From the NCBI GenBank assembly GCA_039803925.1, contig JBDRZL010000001.1, positions 62,001 to 126,000 on the forward strand: DNA of 64,000 nucleotides, given 5' to 3'. Each line of letters opens with the position of its first letter. The first letter of the stretch is position 1. The notes beneath the pieces were generated by a model, which was not told the origin of the DNA, searched no databases, and saw only the letters and a program-made list of their open reading frames with translations. This stretch comes from a candidate division WOR-3 bacterium. Its GTDB lineage: Bacteria > Hydrothermota > Hydrothermia > Hydrothermales > JAJRUZ01. Positions 25,549 to 35,573 of the stretch are shown in pieces. The translations under genes and the position numbers were made by a program.

Positions 25549-26556
25549 TTAAAAGTTTTTAAAGGGGTTTTCGTCCTCCTCTTCTTCATTAAAGATTATA
25601 CCCTTTCTCTGAGCATAAAGTTTTGATAACAATAAAAGAGAAAAAGGAATTAAAACTCCTGAAATTAAAAAGAAAATGTAAGGGTTTACACTATAACTTT
25701 CTGAAGGTGTAAATCTTATAATGTTAAAAATAATAAGAGAAACAGAAAACCAGATTGTTATGAAATTTATCATGGGATTGATTGATTCTGCCAAACCAAA
25801 ACCGGGTATTCTTTTTTTTGTTAAAGGCCAGAAAAAATTAACTCCCATATAACCCAATTGATCGAGAAATCCATGAGACATAAATCCTATAAAAAAAATC
25901 AAGGAGTTTTGAATGTAAAAAGGGCTTTTAATAAGATATAAAAAGAAACCGAGTAAAAAAGAAAAAAGAGTAGCTGGTAAAAACCCGTGAGTCCATTCCC
26001 TGTGCCAGGGTATAAATACTATTTTTATTTTATCCTCTTCTGGTATAAAAGCAATTGAGGGTCCAGAAAAGATATCAACGGTTATTTCTCTATATTTATA
26101 TTCAAATGGAATTTCAAATTCTTTTGATTTTTCTCTTCTTTCTTCCTGCTCTAAGGGCACAGGGATCTGTGATGTATTTACCTTTGGACCATAATAGGCT
26201 GTTATTCTTTTATTTTCCTCATCAAGAATTATTCCGTATCTTCTCCATAAATCAGGGCCTATTAAAAGGGTATGAAGTTTTATTCTTACTTCCCTTTTTT
26301 CTTCCCATGCTTTTTTTAATGCCTTTTCAAAAATGTTTATAATTTCTTCTGGATCCTTTCCTTCAGGATCTGGCTCAAATTCAAAATCCCATTTTTCTAA
26401 AAATCTATATATTTTAAAATCTAAAAAATCAGGTAAATATCCACCTATCCCTCCCCAGACAAGGTCAAGAGTACCTCTATCTGCTGCTGATTTAAGAAGA
26501 TCAGGGAAAAAGGTGGATAGGGCAAGTCCGAATGTAAAATGGGTTATTCCTTTCAT
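25549..26556 (-). CDS. Membrane-bound metal-dependent hydrolase-like protein (YdjM/DUF457 type)
   Basis: The 335-residue product starts with MKGITHFTFGLALSTFFPD. A later GGYLPDFLDF follows (about residues 36-45), with WHREWTHGF near 190 and FMSHGFLDQLG near 228. These His/Asp positions and the membrane helices (about 195-250 and 270-320) follow the LexA-regulated YdjM/DUF457 membrane hydrolase layout. A long charged soluble insertion of about 120 residues (60-180) separates the first motif from the rest, which is unusual. It converges with the aminotransferase gene. A TATAAT box eight bases before its ATG suggests a very short or absent leader. Confidence 0.7.
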   Translation of the reverse strand: MKGITHFTFGLALSTFFPDLLKSAADRGTLDLVWGGIGGYLPDFLDFKIYRFLEKWDFEFEPDPEGKDPEEIINIFEKALKKAWEEKREVRIKLHTLLIGPDLWRRYGIILDEENKRITAYYGPKVNTSQIPVPLEQEERREKSKEFEIPFEYKYREITVDIFSGPSIAFIPEEDKIKIVFIPWHREWTHGFLPATLFSFLLGFFLYLIKSPFYIQNSLIFFIGFMSHGFLDQLGYMGVNFFWPLTKKRIPGFGLAESINPMINFITIWFSVSLIIFNIIRFTPSESYSVNPYIFFLISGVLIPFSLLLLSKLYAQRKGIIFNEEEEDENPFKNF

Positions 26557-26558
26557 AA

Positions 26559-27718
<1,160 letters not shown>

Positions 27719-27742
27719 TTTTTTTTAAAAAGGAGGTTTTAT

Positions 27743-30700
27743 ATGTACAAAAAAATAAAAAGTGTCTTAATTGTAGTAAGCTTATTTCTTTTGAATTCTC
27801 CTGTCCAGGCAAAAGAAATAGCTGAACCTGAATTGTTCATTCTAAAACCAAATATACAGGATTTTAAATTACCTGCTCCAGTTTTTGATACAAACAGAAT
27901 ATGGAGCGGAAATACAGCCAATCTAACAAGAGAGGTTGCCATAGGGAGGTATTTTAAAGGTCAATCTGATGATACTTTGAGAATTATCACTGTTCAGTCT
28001 GGCGGAACAAGGTATCTTGTGATTGCAACTGATACCTCAAAAACAGGTTTTGGAAAAGGTAAATTCAGAATTGAAACACCTTACCAGTTCCCTTCAGGTG
28101 GTAGTGCATATTCAGTTGCAGTGGGAAATATAGATGGTGATGAATATACTGATATAATTGTAGGACTCGCTGCTTCTCCTTATACTGTTTACTGGTTTGA
28201 ATGGGATGCACTTGCTTCCTCATGGGTTCTTGTTAATTCTTTTAATGCTTCTGCTGCTGTATATGATATAGTTATAGGGGATGCTGATAATGATGGTATT
28301 GCAAATGAAATTGTTTTAGCTGTAAGTTCAACTACTACCCCTCATGTATTAAGAGTTATATGGACAGGAAGCTCATGGGATATAACCACCATTCCCTTAT
28401 CAGGAGCACCTTCAAGAGGAGTAGCAATTGGTGATGTAAGACCTGATCTTTTTGGTAATGAAATATATGTAGTAGGTTCTTCTTATATATGGATGATATA
28501 TTGGAATGGTTCATCTTGGCAGGTTTCAACTATAACTGGAACTGCTGCTGCTTCATGGGATGTTGTAGTAGGAGATATAGATTTATCTCTTCCAGGGAAT
28601 GAGTTTGCTGTAGTTCATAGTTCAACAACATACCAGGTTTCTGTTTGGAACTGGACTGGTTCTTCATGGAGAGGAAGGGCTTGGGCTTGGACAAGCACAT
28701 GGGGAACTTCAGATAATGATATTGCTTTTGGTGATGTTATAACTGACAACTATGGAAATGAACTTATAATTACTCCAGGAAGCGCTACAACAGGAGTTCC
28801 TGTAGTTTTCTGGATTGGTCCAGGTGGATCAGGCTGGGTAAGGGCTCTACCAAAGACAAGAGGAGGCTATGCTGATTATGGTGTTGCAGTCGGTGATGTT
28901 AATAGACATAGATCTTATAATCAGGAATTTGTTCTAAGTGGAGGTGGTTCTCTTGTGGAGGGTGAGCAGATAGTTTACTCTGATGATATAGGAACATACT
29001 GGATAAGAATGAAAAACTATACTGCCATAGTAAATCAGCCTGATACAATTATTGTTGGAATTTTTAATGCAGGTTATTCTTCTCAATCAAACTTTTATAT
29101 TAATTATAATTTCAAGACAAACCCCTTAACAGGCAGTTATTTATATACAGGAACACTTCCTCCTTTCGGGACTGATATTGTTAAAATTCCTGTAACAATC
29201 AATTTTCTTGGAATGGATACACTCTATGTAAAAACAGACTTGACAGGAGACCAGAATACGGTTAATGATAGAACATCTTTACATTTAGAGGTATATAATG
29301 ATTCTACAAGATCTGCCTCTGGATTTAATTCAACACTTTTTCCACCTTCAAACTCAACAGTTCCACCAACTTCATGGCAACGATTAATTGTTACAGGATC
29401 TTATAACTGGGAAAGGATCACATCACCTACATATCCTTCTGCTCCGGTTTTTGAAGGATATGCAGTGGCTGGATACAGGTCTTACTATGCTTCTTCAGGT
29501 TCAAAAGCAAGGCTTATTACACATCCTTTTAATGTTGGAAGCACACCGAAAAAAATAAAATTGAGATTTTATATGTATCATGACCCTGGATATCCTACAA
29601 ATCCAGATTCAATAATTATTGAGTATTCTTATGATGCTGTCACATTTCAGAGAGTAGCTGGATTTGCAAGATATTCACCTACTGCTTCATGGGTTAGGCA
29701 TGATGTTGAAATTGGAGATTTTCAAGCAAATAAAACATTATATGTTTCATTTCTTGCAAGGAGTGGATATGGTAACAATATGTTTATTGATTCTGTAAGA
29801 ATATTCGCAACAACCCCAACTGCCCCTGTTAATGATGCTGGAATTACTTATGTTTTTCCTCCTCCAAAGCCCTTTATTTATGGAAGCAGTATGAGTGTTA
29901 AGGCTATTCTTAAAAATTTTGGTCTTGCAACATTAACTAACACTCTTTTATTTTATACAACAGGAGGGACAGATACAGTCTGGGAAGACTGGACAGGTTC
30001 TCTTGAATTAAATGAAATAGATACATTTACATTTTCTGTTCCTTTTGTTCCACAGGATACAGGCATTATTACTCTTTATGTTGGAACAAAACTTCAAGGT
30101 GATCAAAATTCTTCAAATGATGTATCAAGTATCACTTTTAGAGTATGTCCTTTATATCATATTCCTCCTTATACTAAGAATTTTGATGAGAACTGGCTAA
30201 ATTCAAGTGAACCTCCTTTCTGTGGATGGGTAATTGTTGATGGGGGGAGTGAATCACCTCAGGTTCTTAACAACAATGACTGGCACAGATATGTCTCTAC
30301 AAATCCTCAAAGGACTGTAGCAAGAATATACTTTTCTCCTGTTGAATGGAGTGATGACTGGCTCATATCTCCGAGATTCAATTGTTCACAGTATGGAACA
30401 TATACCCTTTCTTTTTGGCATTATTATAATGATTTTACAACTTCAAGACTTGATTCAGGAAGAGTTTTGTTATCCACTGATGGAGGAAATACCTGGATAA
30501 AAATTGCAATGTATTCTAATCAGGATGACTCTGGAACCAAATATTTTGATATTACTCCATATGTAAATGGAATGGACAATGTAAAAATAGCCTTTCATTA
30601 TGTTGCTTATAATGAATGGTGGTGGTATATTGACAATTTTTCGATAAATTTTGTTCCTGATAATGAGGGACCAACAATTTCTCTAATTAAGGTTCCGCAA

Positions 30701-32425
30701 AATGCTTATCATGGTCCATTTACTGTAAAAGCAATAATAAGGGATATTTCGGGTATTGCTAATGATTCCCTTTATTATATCGTGGATGACATTGTTTATC
30801 AAATAGGGCACATTTCAATTTCTGGAGACACCTTTACATTTCAGATACCGGATCAATCACCCGGGAAACTTGTTGATTTTTATTTAAAAGCAAAAGATTA
30901 CGCAAACAATACAGCAATAACTCAAACTTATTCTTTCTATGTTCTTTATCCGCTTCCCTCATCAAATTTAATTGCTTATGGAATTCAAGGACAGAATGAT
31001 GTAAAACTCAAATGGAATGCTCCTTATGAAGAAATTTATTACTATGGCATACCTACTTATGCTTGGGGATTTGCAGATGGAAGTATGATTGCTACAAGAT
31101 TTACGCCCCAATATCATCCTTGCAAAATAGAGGCAATTGCTATGATGTTTTATTTATTTACTGATACTGCTGAACTAATTGTTTGGCAAGATGATGGTTA
31201 TGGTAACCCGGGTAATGTTATTTACTCAGACACAGTTATTATTACAAATTTGTATCCCAATTTTGAAATTTTTAATCTATCTTCACAGAATATTGTTATA
31301 AATTCAGGAGATTTTCATGTGGGAATAAGATGGTTAGGTGTTAATACTCCTTTTATTGTTTCAGATGACACATCAAGAACAACAAGGAATAAGTATAATG
31401 CTGGTTCAGGATGGTTTATTTTCCCATATGATTTTGTCATTTCCTCCTTTGTTTCATATTCACCGCAAATTTTGTCTTCAGTTAAAAGAATAAAAGAGAA
31501 AAATATCAAAGTTGAAGAAGAACTATTTTCTGATAATGAAAAAAATATAATTTTAACTTCACAGCTGAGGAAATATTTAATTGAAGGAAGAGAAACTTTC
31601 AAAAAACCTAATTTATATTACCAGCTTCTTGGGATAGGTAATTTTGAAATTTTGAGGAGTTTGACACCTGGAGGTCCTTATACATCAATTGGTACTACAA
31701 CACAGACTTTCTTTACAGATTTAGATGTGAATACAAACACAACTTACTACTACGTAGTAAAAACAAATTATGTAAATCCCGATACTTTTTCAGAATATTC
31801 CAATGAAGCTAAGATAAATGTAGATTTTGAAGGACCTTTATATCAGAATACAAGTTTTGATATAATGAATAACACTCTTTATGTTTCTTCAGATATAACT
31901 GACTGGACAGGCCTTCTTTACGATTCCCTTGGATATAGATTTGATGGTTCTTCCTTTAATTTCATAACCCATGACAGTGTTAAAAATACAAAATATTATT
32001 ATTCAATACCTGTTTCTCAAGGGGTTAATCTTATTGAATTTTATCTCTTTTCCCGTGACTCTTCCTGGTGGAAAAATCCTGGTAGAGATCCTGACACAGG
32101 CTATTATCAATTCACAGGAGTTTTAGAAAAGGTAAGGGAAATACCCAAAAAGTTCTTCTTTAATGTTCTCAGTTCTATTTCAAAGGATAATTATGTTAAA
32201 TTTGTTTACGGAATACCTTCAAAAACAGAGGTTGAAATAAGTGTATATAATATTACAGGAAGAAAGATAAAGACACTCTTAAAAGAGGAAAAAGAACCTG
32301 GTGTTTACTATGTTCTCTGGAATGCAGTTGATGAAAGAGGTAAAAAAATAGGACAGGGTACTTACTTTGTTAAAATTAAAACAAAGGAAAAGGAAAAAAT
32401 AAGGAAATTTATTTTTGTTAAGTAA
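27743..32425 (+). CDS. Large secreted beta-rich protein with propeller repeats and FlgD-like C-terminal tail
   Basis: The 1560-residue product has a signal peptide (residues 1-23, ending VQA). An N-terminal six-bladed FG-GAP-like propeller follows (about 60-420); each blade shows a GDxxxDxxGNE-type turn, for example VAVGNIDGDEYTD, IVIGDADNDGIANE and VAIGDVRPDLFGNE. CARDB-like domains (about 425-530 and 700-800) alternate with jelly-roll "choice-of-anchor" domains (about 535-690 and 805-980, the latter with NFDENWLNSSEPP). The end (about 1475-1560) is a FlgD-like Ig/type IX sorting-like tail with YNITGRKIKTL, WNAVDERGKKIGQGTYFVKI and a basic C-terminus. It is probably exported and surface-attached; ligand or activity is unknown. 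Codons are richer in G+C than in neighbours. Confidence 0.8.
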   Translation: MYKKIKSVLIVVSLFLLNSPVQAKEIAEPELFILKPNIQDFKLPAPVFDTNRIWSGNTANLTREVAIGRYFKGQSDDTLRIITVQSGGTRYLVIATDTSKTGFGKGKFRIETPYQFPSGGSAYSVAVGNIDGDEYTDIIVGLAASPYTVYWFEWDALASSWVLVNSFNASAAVYDIVIGDADNDGIANEIVLAVSSTTTPHVLRVIWTGSSWDITTIPLSGAPSRGVAIGDVRPDLFGNEIYVVGSSYIWMIYWNGSSWQVSTITGTAAASWDVVVGDIDLSLPGNEFAVVHSSTTYQVSVWNWTGSSWRGRAWAWTSTWGTSDNDIAFGDVITDNYGNELIITPGSATTGVPVVFWIGPGGSGWVRALPKTRGGYADYGVAVGDVNRHRSYNQEFVLSGGGSLVEGEQIVYSDDIGTYWIRMKNYTAIVNQPDTIIVGIFNAGYSSQSNFYINYNFKTNPLTGSYLYTGTLPPFGTDIVKIPVTINFLGMDTLYVKTDLTGDQNTVNDRTSLHLEVYNDSTRSASGFNSTLFPPSNSTVPPTSWQRLIVTGSYNWERITSPTYPSAPVFEGYAVAGYRSYYASSGSKARLITHPFNVGSTPKKIKLRFYMYHDPGYPTNPDSIIIEYSYDAVTFQRVAGFARYSPTASWVRHDVEIGDFQANKTLYVSFLARSGYGNNMFIDSVRIFATTPTAPVNDAGITYVFPPPKPFIYGSSMSVKAILKNFGLATLTNTLLFYTTGGTDTVWEDWTGSLELNEIDTFTFSVPFVPQDTGIITLYVGTKLQGDQNSSNDVSSITFRVCPLYHIPPYTKNFDENWLNSSEPPFCGWVIVDGGSESPQVLNNNDWHRYVSTNPQRTVARIYFSPVEWSDDWLISPRFNCSQYGTYTLSFWHYYNDFTTSRLDSGRVLLSTDGGNTWIKIAMYSNQDDSGTKYFDITPYVNGMDNVKIAFHYVAYNEWWWYIDNFSINFVPDNEGPTISLIKVPQNAYHGPFTVKAIIRDISGIANDSLYYIVDDIVYQIGHISISGDTFTFQIPDQSPGKLVDFYLKAKDYANNTAITQTYSFYVLYPLPSSNLIAYGIQGQNDVKLKWNAPYEEIYYYGIPTYAWGFADGSMIATRFTPQYHPCKIEAIAMMFYLFTDTAELIVWQDDGYGNPGNVIYSDTVIITNLYPNFEIFNLSSQNIVINSGDFHVGIRWLGVNTPFIVSDDTSRTTRNKYNAGSGWFIFPYDFVISSFVSYSPQILSSVKRIKEKNIKVEEELFSDNEKNIILTSQLRKYLIEGRETFKKPNLYYQLLGIGNFEILRSLTPGGPYTSIGTTTQTFFTDLDVNTNTTYYYVVKTNYVNPDTFSEYSNEAKINVDFEGPLYQNTSFDIMNNTLYVSSDITDWTGLLYDSLGYRFDGSSFNFITHDSVKNTKYYYSIPVSQGVNLIEFYLFSRDSSWWKNPGRDPDTGYYQFTGVLEKVREIPKKFFFNVLSSISKDNYVKFVYGIPSKTEVEISVYNITGRKIKTLLKEEKEPGVYYVLWNAVDERGKKIGQGTYFVKIKTKEKEKIRKFIFVK

Positions 32426-32441
32426 AAATATAGTTCTTTTT

Positions 32442-32462
32442 AAAAGGGTTCGAATCCCTTTT
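32442..32462 (+). repeat. T-arm-like leader motif, copy 5 (perfect stem)
   Basis: AAAAGGG (32442-32448), loop TTCGAAT and CCCTTTT (32456-32462) form a perfect seven-pair hairpin with an exact T-loop sequence, 16 bp before the ATG at 32479. A fifth T follows, so it could also be a weak intrinsic terminator for the large gene. It is not part of any cloverleaf. Confidence 0.5.
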
Positions 32463-32478
32463 TAAACCTTATAAAAAA

Positions 32479-33099
32479 ATGTTAAAAATATTTTTGGTTT
32501 TTTTTATTTCTCAGATACCATACCCAGCTTTACCAAAGGTTAAAACTGAAACTTCTGAATGGATTCCATATAGTTTTAAAGGTTCTGAATTTTTTAAATA
32601 CGAAGTAAGGGGAGTAGAAGATAAAGAAACAAAAACAGGATATGAAATTATACAAATTTCAAAATCTGGAGAAAAATATAAAATTAAAATTGAAGGTAAA
32701 TATGGAGAAAGTGAGGGTTCATTTACCACTACTGTTGAAAATAAAGATGATATAGCTGGAGCAATAATATCTCAATCTATTTTTAACCCTTATCTTGCAC
32801 CTCTTGCAGTGGCTCTATTTTCTCCAGCTTGGGCTTATTATTTTGGAGTAATTGGAATCAGTACTGAAGAAGGTTCTTACTGGAAACAAAAGGATGAATC
32901 TGGTAATTTAACTGAAGTAGAAGTGAAAGGTTCTGAAACTTATGCTGGTAAAAAAGGGAAGAAGATGATTGTTAAAGAAAATGGAAAAGAAGTATGGGTT
33001 ATAGTATGGGCGGAAGATGTAGCTTTACCCCTTTATATAAGGATGGGTAAAAAAGATGAAGGTTTTTATGAATTAAAACTTGTTGAATATAAGGATTAA
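32479..33099 (+). CDS. Small secreted protein of unknown function
   Basis: The 206-residue product has a hydrophobic N-terminus (MLKIFLVFFISQI) consistent with a signal peptide. The charged beta-rich domain that follows repeats short polar strands (EYEVRG-like, GYEIIQISKSGEKYKIKIEGK), and a hydrophobic patch near residues 93-120 contains LAPLAVALFSPAWAYYFGV. No family is recognised. The overall pattern (a reporter-like "how the quantity is weighted" beta sheet with conversions such as YAGKKGKKMIVKENGKEVW) resembles DUF-type periplasmic lipocalin-like proteins, but that is weak. It follows the giant secreted protein by 53 bp. Confidence 0.6.
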   Translation: MLKIFLVFFISQIPYPALPKVKTETSEWIPYSFKGSEFFKYEVRGVEDKETKTGYEIIQISKSGEKYKIKIEGKYGESEGSFTTTVENKDDIAGAIISQSIFNPYLAPLAVALFSPAWAYYFGVIGISTEEGSYWKQKDESGNLTEVEVKGSETYAGKKGKKMIVKENGKEVWVIVWAEDVALPLYIRMGKKDEGFYELKLVEYKD

Positions 33100-33153
33100 A
33101 AAAGAACTTTTTTAAAAAAATATAAAATTTTTTAAATGCTGTTAGGAAAAATT

Positions 33154-34194
33154 TTAATATAAAGTTATCACTTTTTTTTCTTTTTTAATTAAAATTTTAT
33201 TTTTCTTTTTTATTTCTTCTTTAAATTCTTTTATTGCCTTTATTGCTTCTTCATAACTTCCCCTTGCATTCCAAAAATAAAATTCTCTGACACCTGAAAG
33301 ATAGGCTCCTTCTAATTGAGCCTTTATATAATCTTTTCCGAAAGAAGGAGCTCTTAAGTCAAATGCCTGGACATAAACAGAAATTTTTGTATTTATTATA
33401 CCCTTTGCCCTTAATGGTGCAAGAGCATATATTAGAAATTCTCTACCATAGAAATTTTCATTATTTCTTTCAATGAATAAAAAGTTTTTCCCAAAATGGG
33501 AAGGGTATAACATAAAAGCAAATTTATCAAGATGTTTACCCATTAACTCTAAATCCTGACCTTCCCTTTTTACCTTTCCCCAGAAGCAAACGAATCCATA
33601 GGTGCATGCTGTTAATGTAACATCCTTTAAACTATCTTTAACTTCTTTTAAAAAATCTTCTATTATCTTTTCCTTACTTATTTTTCCCATACCTTCATAA
33701 AAAATTAAATCTAAATCACCATCAGAGGGAAATCTAACATAATCAAGGTGTATTTCCTTAAATCCGCACTCTTTTAATTCTTTTAAAATGCTTATTAGAT
33801 AATTTCTTACTTCTTTTTTATAAGGATTTAACCAATATGCACCATGTTTATCTTTCCATGGCTTTCCTGTATTTTTATCCAGTATAAACCAATCTGGCTT
33901 TTCCTGTGCTAAACTATATTCAACAAAACATACAAATCTTGCAATTGGTTTTAAATTATTTTCTTCTATTTTTCTAACATATTCTTTTAAGTCTTTTAAA
34001 AGTGGTCTAACAATGTGAAAATCTTTAACAATTTTATTTTTAGTATCATAAAAAATGTATCCTGATTCTTTAACATCTACAACTATCCCATTTATTATGT
34101 TCTCTTTTGCATATTCAAATGTTTTTTCAAGAATTTGTTTCTTTGAAGCTAAATAGGCATTTAAATAGAGAGCAAAAAAAAGAGAATCAACCAA
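33154..34194 (-). CDS. DUF4015 family putative glycoside hydrolase
   Basis: The 346-residue product matches DUF4015, a TIM-barrel family related to glycoside hydrolases. It has ALYLNAYLASKKQ at the start and NGIVVDVKESGYIFYD near residue 36. RFVCFVEYSLAQEKPDW follows near 86, YWLNPYKKEVRNYL near 120, and HLDYVRFPSDGD near residue 150 (catalytic-site region). No signal peptide is evident in the assigned frame. The preceding gene's TAA is followed directly by a TTG codon at 34192-34194, so start by termination-reinitiation is likely. The UDP-sugar genes upstream suggest surface polysaccharide work, as an inference. Confidence 0.82.
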   Translation of the reverse strand: MVDSLFFALYLNAYLASKKQILEKTFEYAKENIINGIVVDVKESGYIFYDTKNKIVKDFHIVRPLLKDLKEYVRKIEENNLKPIARFVCFVEYSLAQEKPDWFILDKNTGKPWKDKHGAYWLNPYKKEVRNYLISILKELKECGFKEIHLDYVRFPSDGDLDLIFYEGMGKISKEKIIEDFLKEVKDSLKDVTLTACTYGFVCFWGKVKREGQDLELMGKHLDKFAFMLYPSHFGKNFLFIERNNENFYGREFLIYALAPLRAKGIINTKISVYVQAFDLRAPSFGKDYIKAQLEGAYLSGVREFYFWNARGSYEEAIKAIKEFKEEIKKKNKILIKKEKKVITLY

Positions 34195-34854
34195 TTATTT
34201 TATTTTTAATACTTTTTTGTTTTCTTTCCCTTTTAAGAAAATTATTCTTGCTTTTTCATTTCTTCTTCCTAAAATATCATAGAAAATTTTATCTTTTTTT
34301 TCGTAACTTTTAGTGAAATATATTTTTGTTTTTTCATTTATTTCAAGTCCTATACCGTTATCGTAAAAAATAAATCCAAGTGAATCAGTAGAACCTGTTT
34401 GAAGATAAATTCTTAAAGTAAGTTTAATCCAAAATGCACCAGATGGAGCAACCTCTTCAGCTATTAACTCCTGCCAGAAAGGAGAATCTGTTGAATAAGA
34501 TGAAAAAAAGTAATCATTTAGTGAACTTGAATCCTGAGCACACCAGGTACAGTAAATTCTCCCTCTTACATCAGGGTCATTGTCAAATACAAAAAATTTT
34601 ATTTTGTAGTTTAATCCTTGATAATCAACAGGAACAAATTGCTCTAAAGCATCAGTATAATTTGTTGTTTTACTTTTTCTTTCAACTTTTATAGAATAAA
34701 TTCCCTCATTAACAATATTCCTTTCCTTATAAACAGGTAAAGCAACAGGATGATTTACACTCCAATCCTCAGGTGTTGTTGTATCTATCCAGTTCTCAAA
34801 ACTTGGATTTTTTATAGTTAGGTTTATTTGTGCTATTAAAATAAAAATCCACAT
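34195..34854 (-). CDS. Secreted carbohydrate-binding-like protein with short sorting-type tail
   Basis: The 219-residue product has a short hydrophobic start. A beta-sandwich domain (about residues 12-165) follows, opening with NPSFENWIDTTTPEDW, typical of CBM-like "NPSFE" modules. The end has FYDILGRRNEKARIIF and KKVLKIK, which look like a compact version of the type IX/FlgD-like tail (GR then a basic VxIK end). An AGGAGG box lies just upstream of the ATG at 34852-34854. It sits between the GT2 gene and the DUF4015 gene, so it may bind the same glycan. Confidence 0.65.
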   Translation of the reverse strand: MWIFILIAQINLTIKNPSFENWIDTTTPEDWSVNHPVALPVYKERNIVNEGIYSIKVERKSKTTNYTDALEQFVPVDYQGLNYKIKFFVFDNDPDVRGRIYCTWCAQDSSSLNDYFFSSYSTDSPFWQELIAEEVAPSGAFWIKLTLRIYLQTGSTDSLGFIFYDNGIGLEINEKTKIYFTKSYEKKDKIFYDILGRRNEKARIIFLKGKENKKVLKIK

Positions 34855-34865
34855 AATTTAACCTC

Positions 34866-35573
34866 CTATTTAAAAAATCTGTACTTAAATATATAAAAAA
34901 TAGCTTTTATTCCATCCTTCCAGTTTATTTTTTTACCTTCTTCATAAGTTCTACCAAAATATTTTATTCCTACTTCATAAATTCTCCATTTTTTAGGTTT
35001 TGATACTTTTACTGTAAATTCTACTTCAAACCCAAAATCCTTGCTTTTTAAATTAATTTCATCAAGAACTTCACGCCTGAACATTTTTGTGCAAACTTCG
35101 ATGTCTGAAAAGTTCATATCACATAATAAGTTAATTAAAAAACAGATTATTTTATTTCCAAGATAATGGTGAAAATACAAAACCCTGTGAGGTTCCCCAT
35201 AAAACCTTGAACCATATACAATATCTGCTTTATTTTCTAATATAAGAGGTAACATTTTATTCCACTCTTCGGGGTCATATTCAAAGTCTGCATCATGAAT
35301 AACAATTATATCACCTTTTGCTTCTTTAAATCCCCTTCTTAAAGCAGCTCCTTTTCCCATATTTTTTTCTTGAAAAAAAATTTTTATTTCCTGATCATTT
35401 ATTTTTTTAAGTATTTCTCTTGTTCCATCTGTTGAACCATCATCGACCACAATAATTTCCTTTTCTAAATTTCCATAAAGTTTTACTTCTTTAATTTTTT
35501 TAAGAACACCCTCAATATAATTTTTTTCATTATAACAAGGGACAACAATTGAAAGTTTTTTAAATTCCTTCAT
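34866..35573 (-). CDS. Family 2 glycosyltransferase (dolichyl-phosphate-mannose-synthase-like)
   Basis: The 235-residue GT-A enzyme has VVPCYNEKNYIEGVL near residue 10, the UDP-sugar site VDDGSTDGT near residue 43, GKGAALRRGF near 73 and the metal motif HDADFEYDP near residue 93. The lack of a C-terminal membrane domain and the GSRFYG/KMFRREV pattern place it near polyprenyl-phosphate sugar transferases. It overlaps the end of the UDP-glucuronate decarboxylase-like gene by 14 bp, so a UDP-sugar made by that pathway is a candidate donor. Confidence 0.9.
   Translation of the reverse strand: MKEFKKLSIVVPCYNEKNYIEGVLKKIKEVKLYGNLEKEIIVVDDGSTDGTREILKKINDQEIKIFFQEKNMGKGAALRRGFKEAKGDIIVIHDADFEYDPEEWNKMLPLILENKADIVYGSRFYGEPHRVLYFHHYLGNKIICFLINLLCDMNFSDIEVCTKMFRREVLDEINLKSKDFGFEVEFTVKVSKPKKWRIYEVGIKYFGRTYEEGKKINWKDGIKAIFYIFKYRFFK

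Noticed and set aside
33096-33115. TTAAAAAA/TTTTTTAA inverted repeat after the small secreted protein gene
   Set aside because: The stem is A/T only and includes the stop codon; such repeats are expected by chance at this base composition, so I do not call a terminator.
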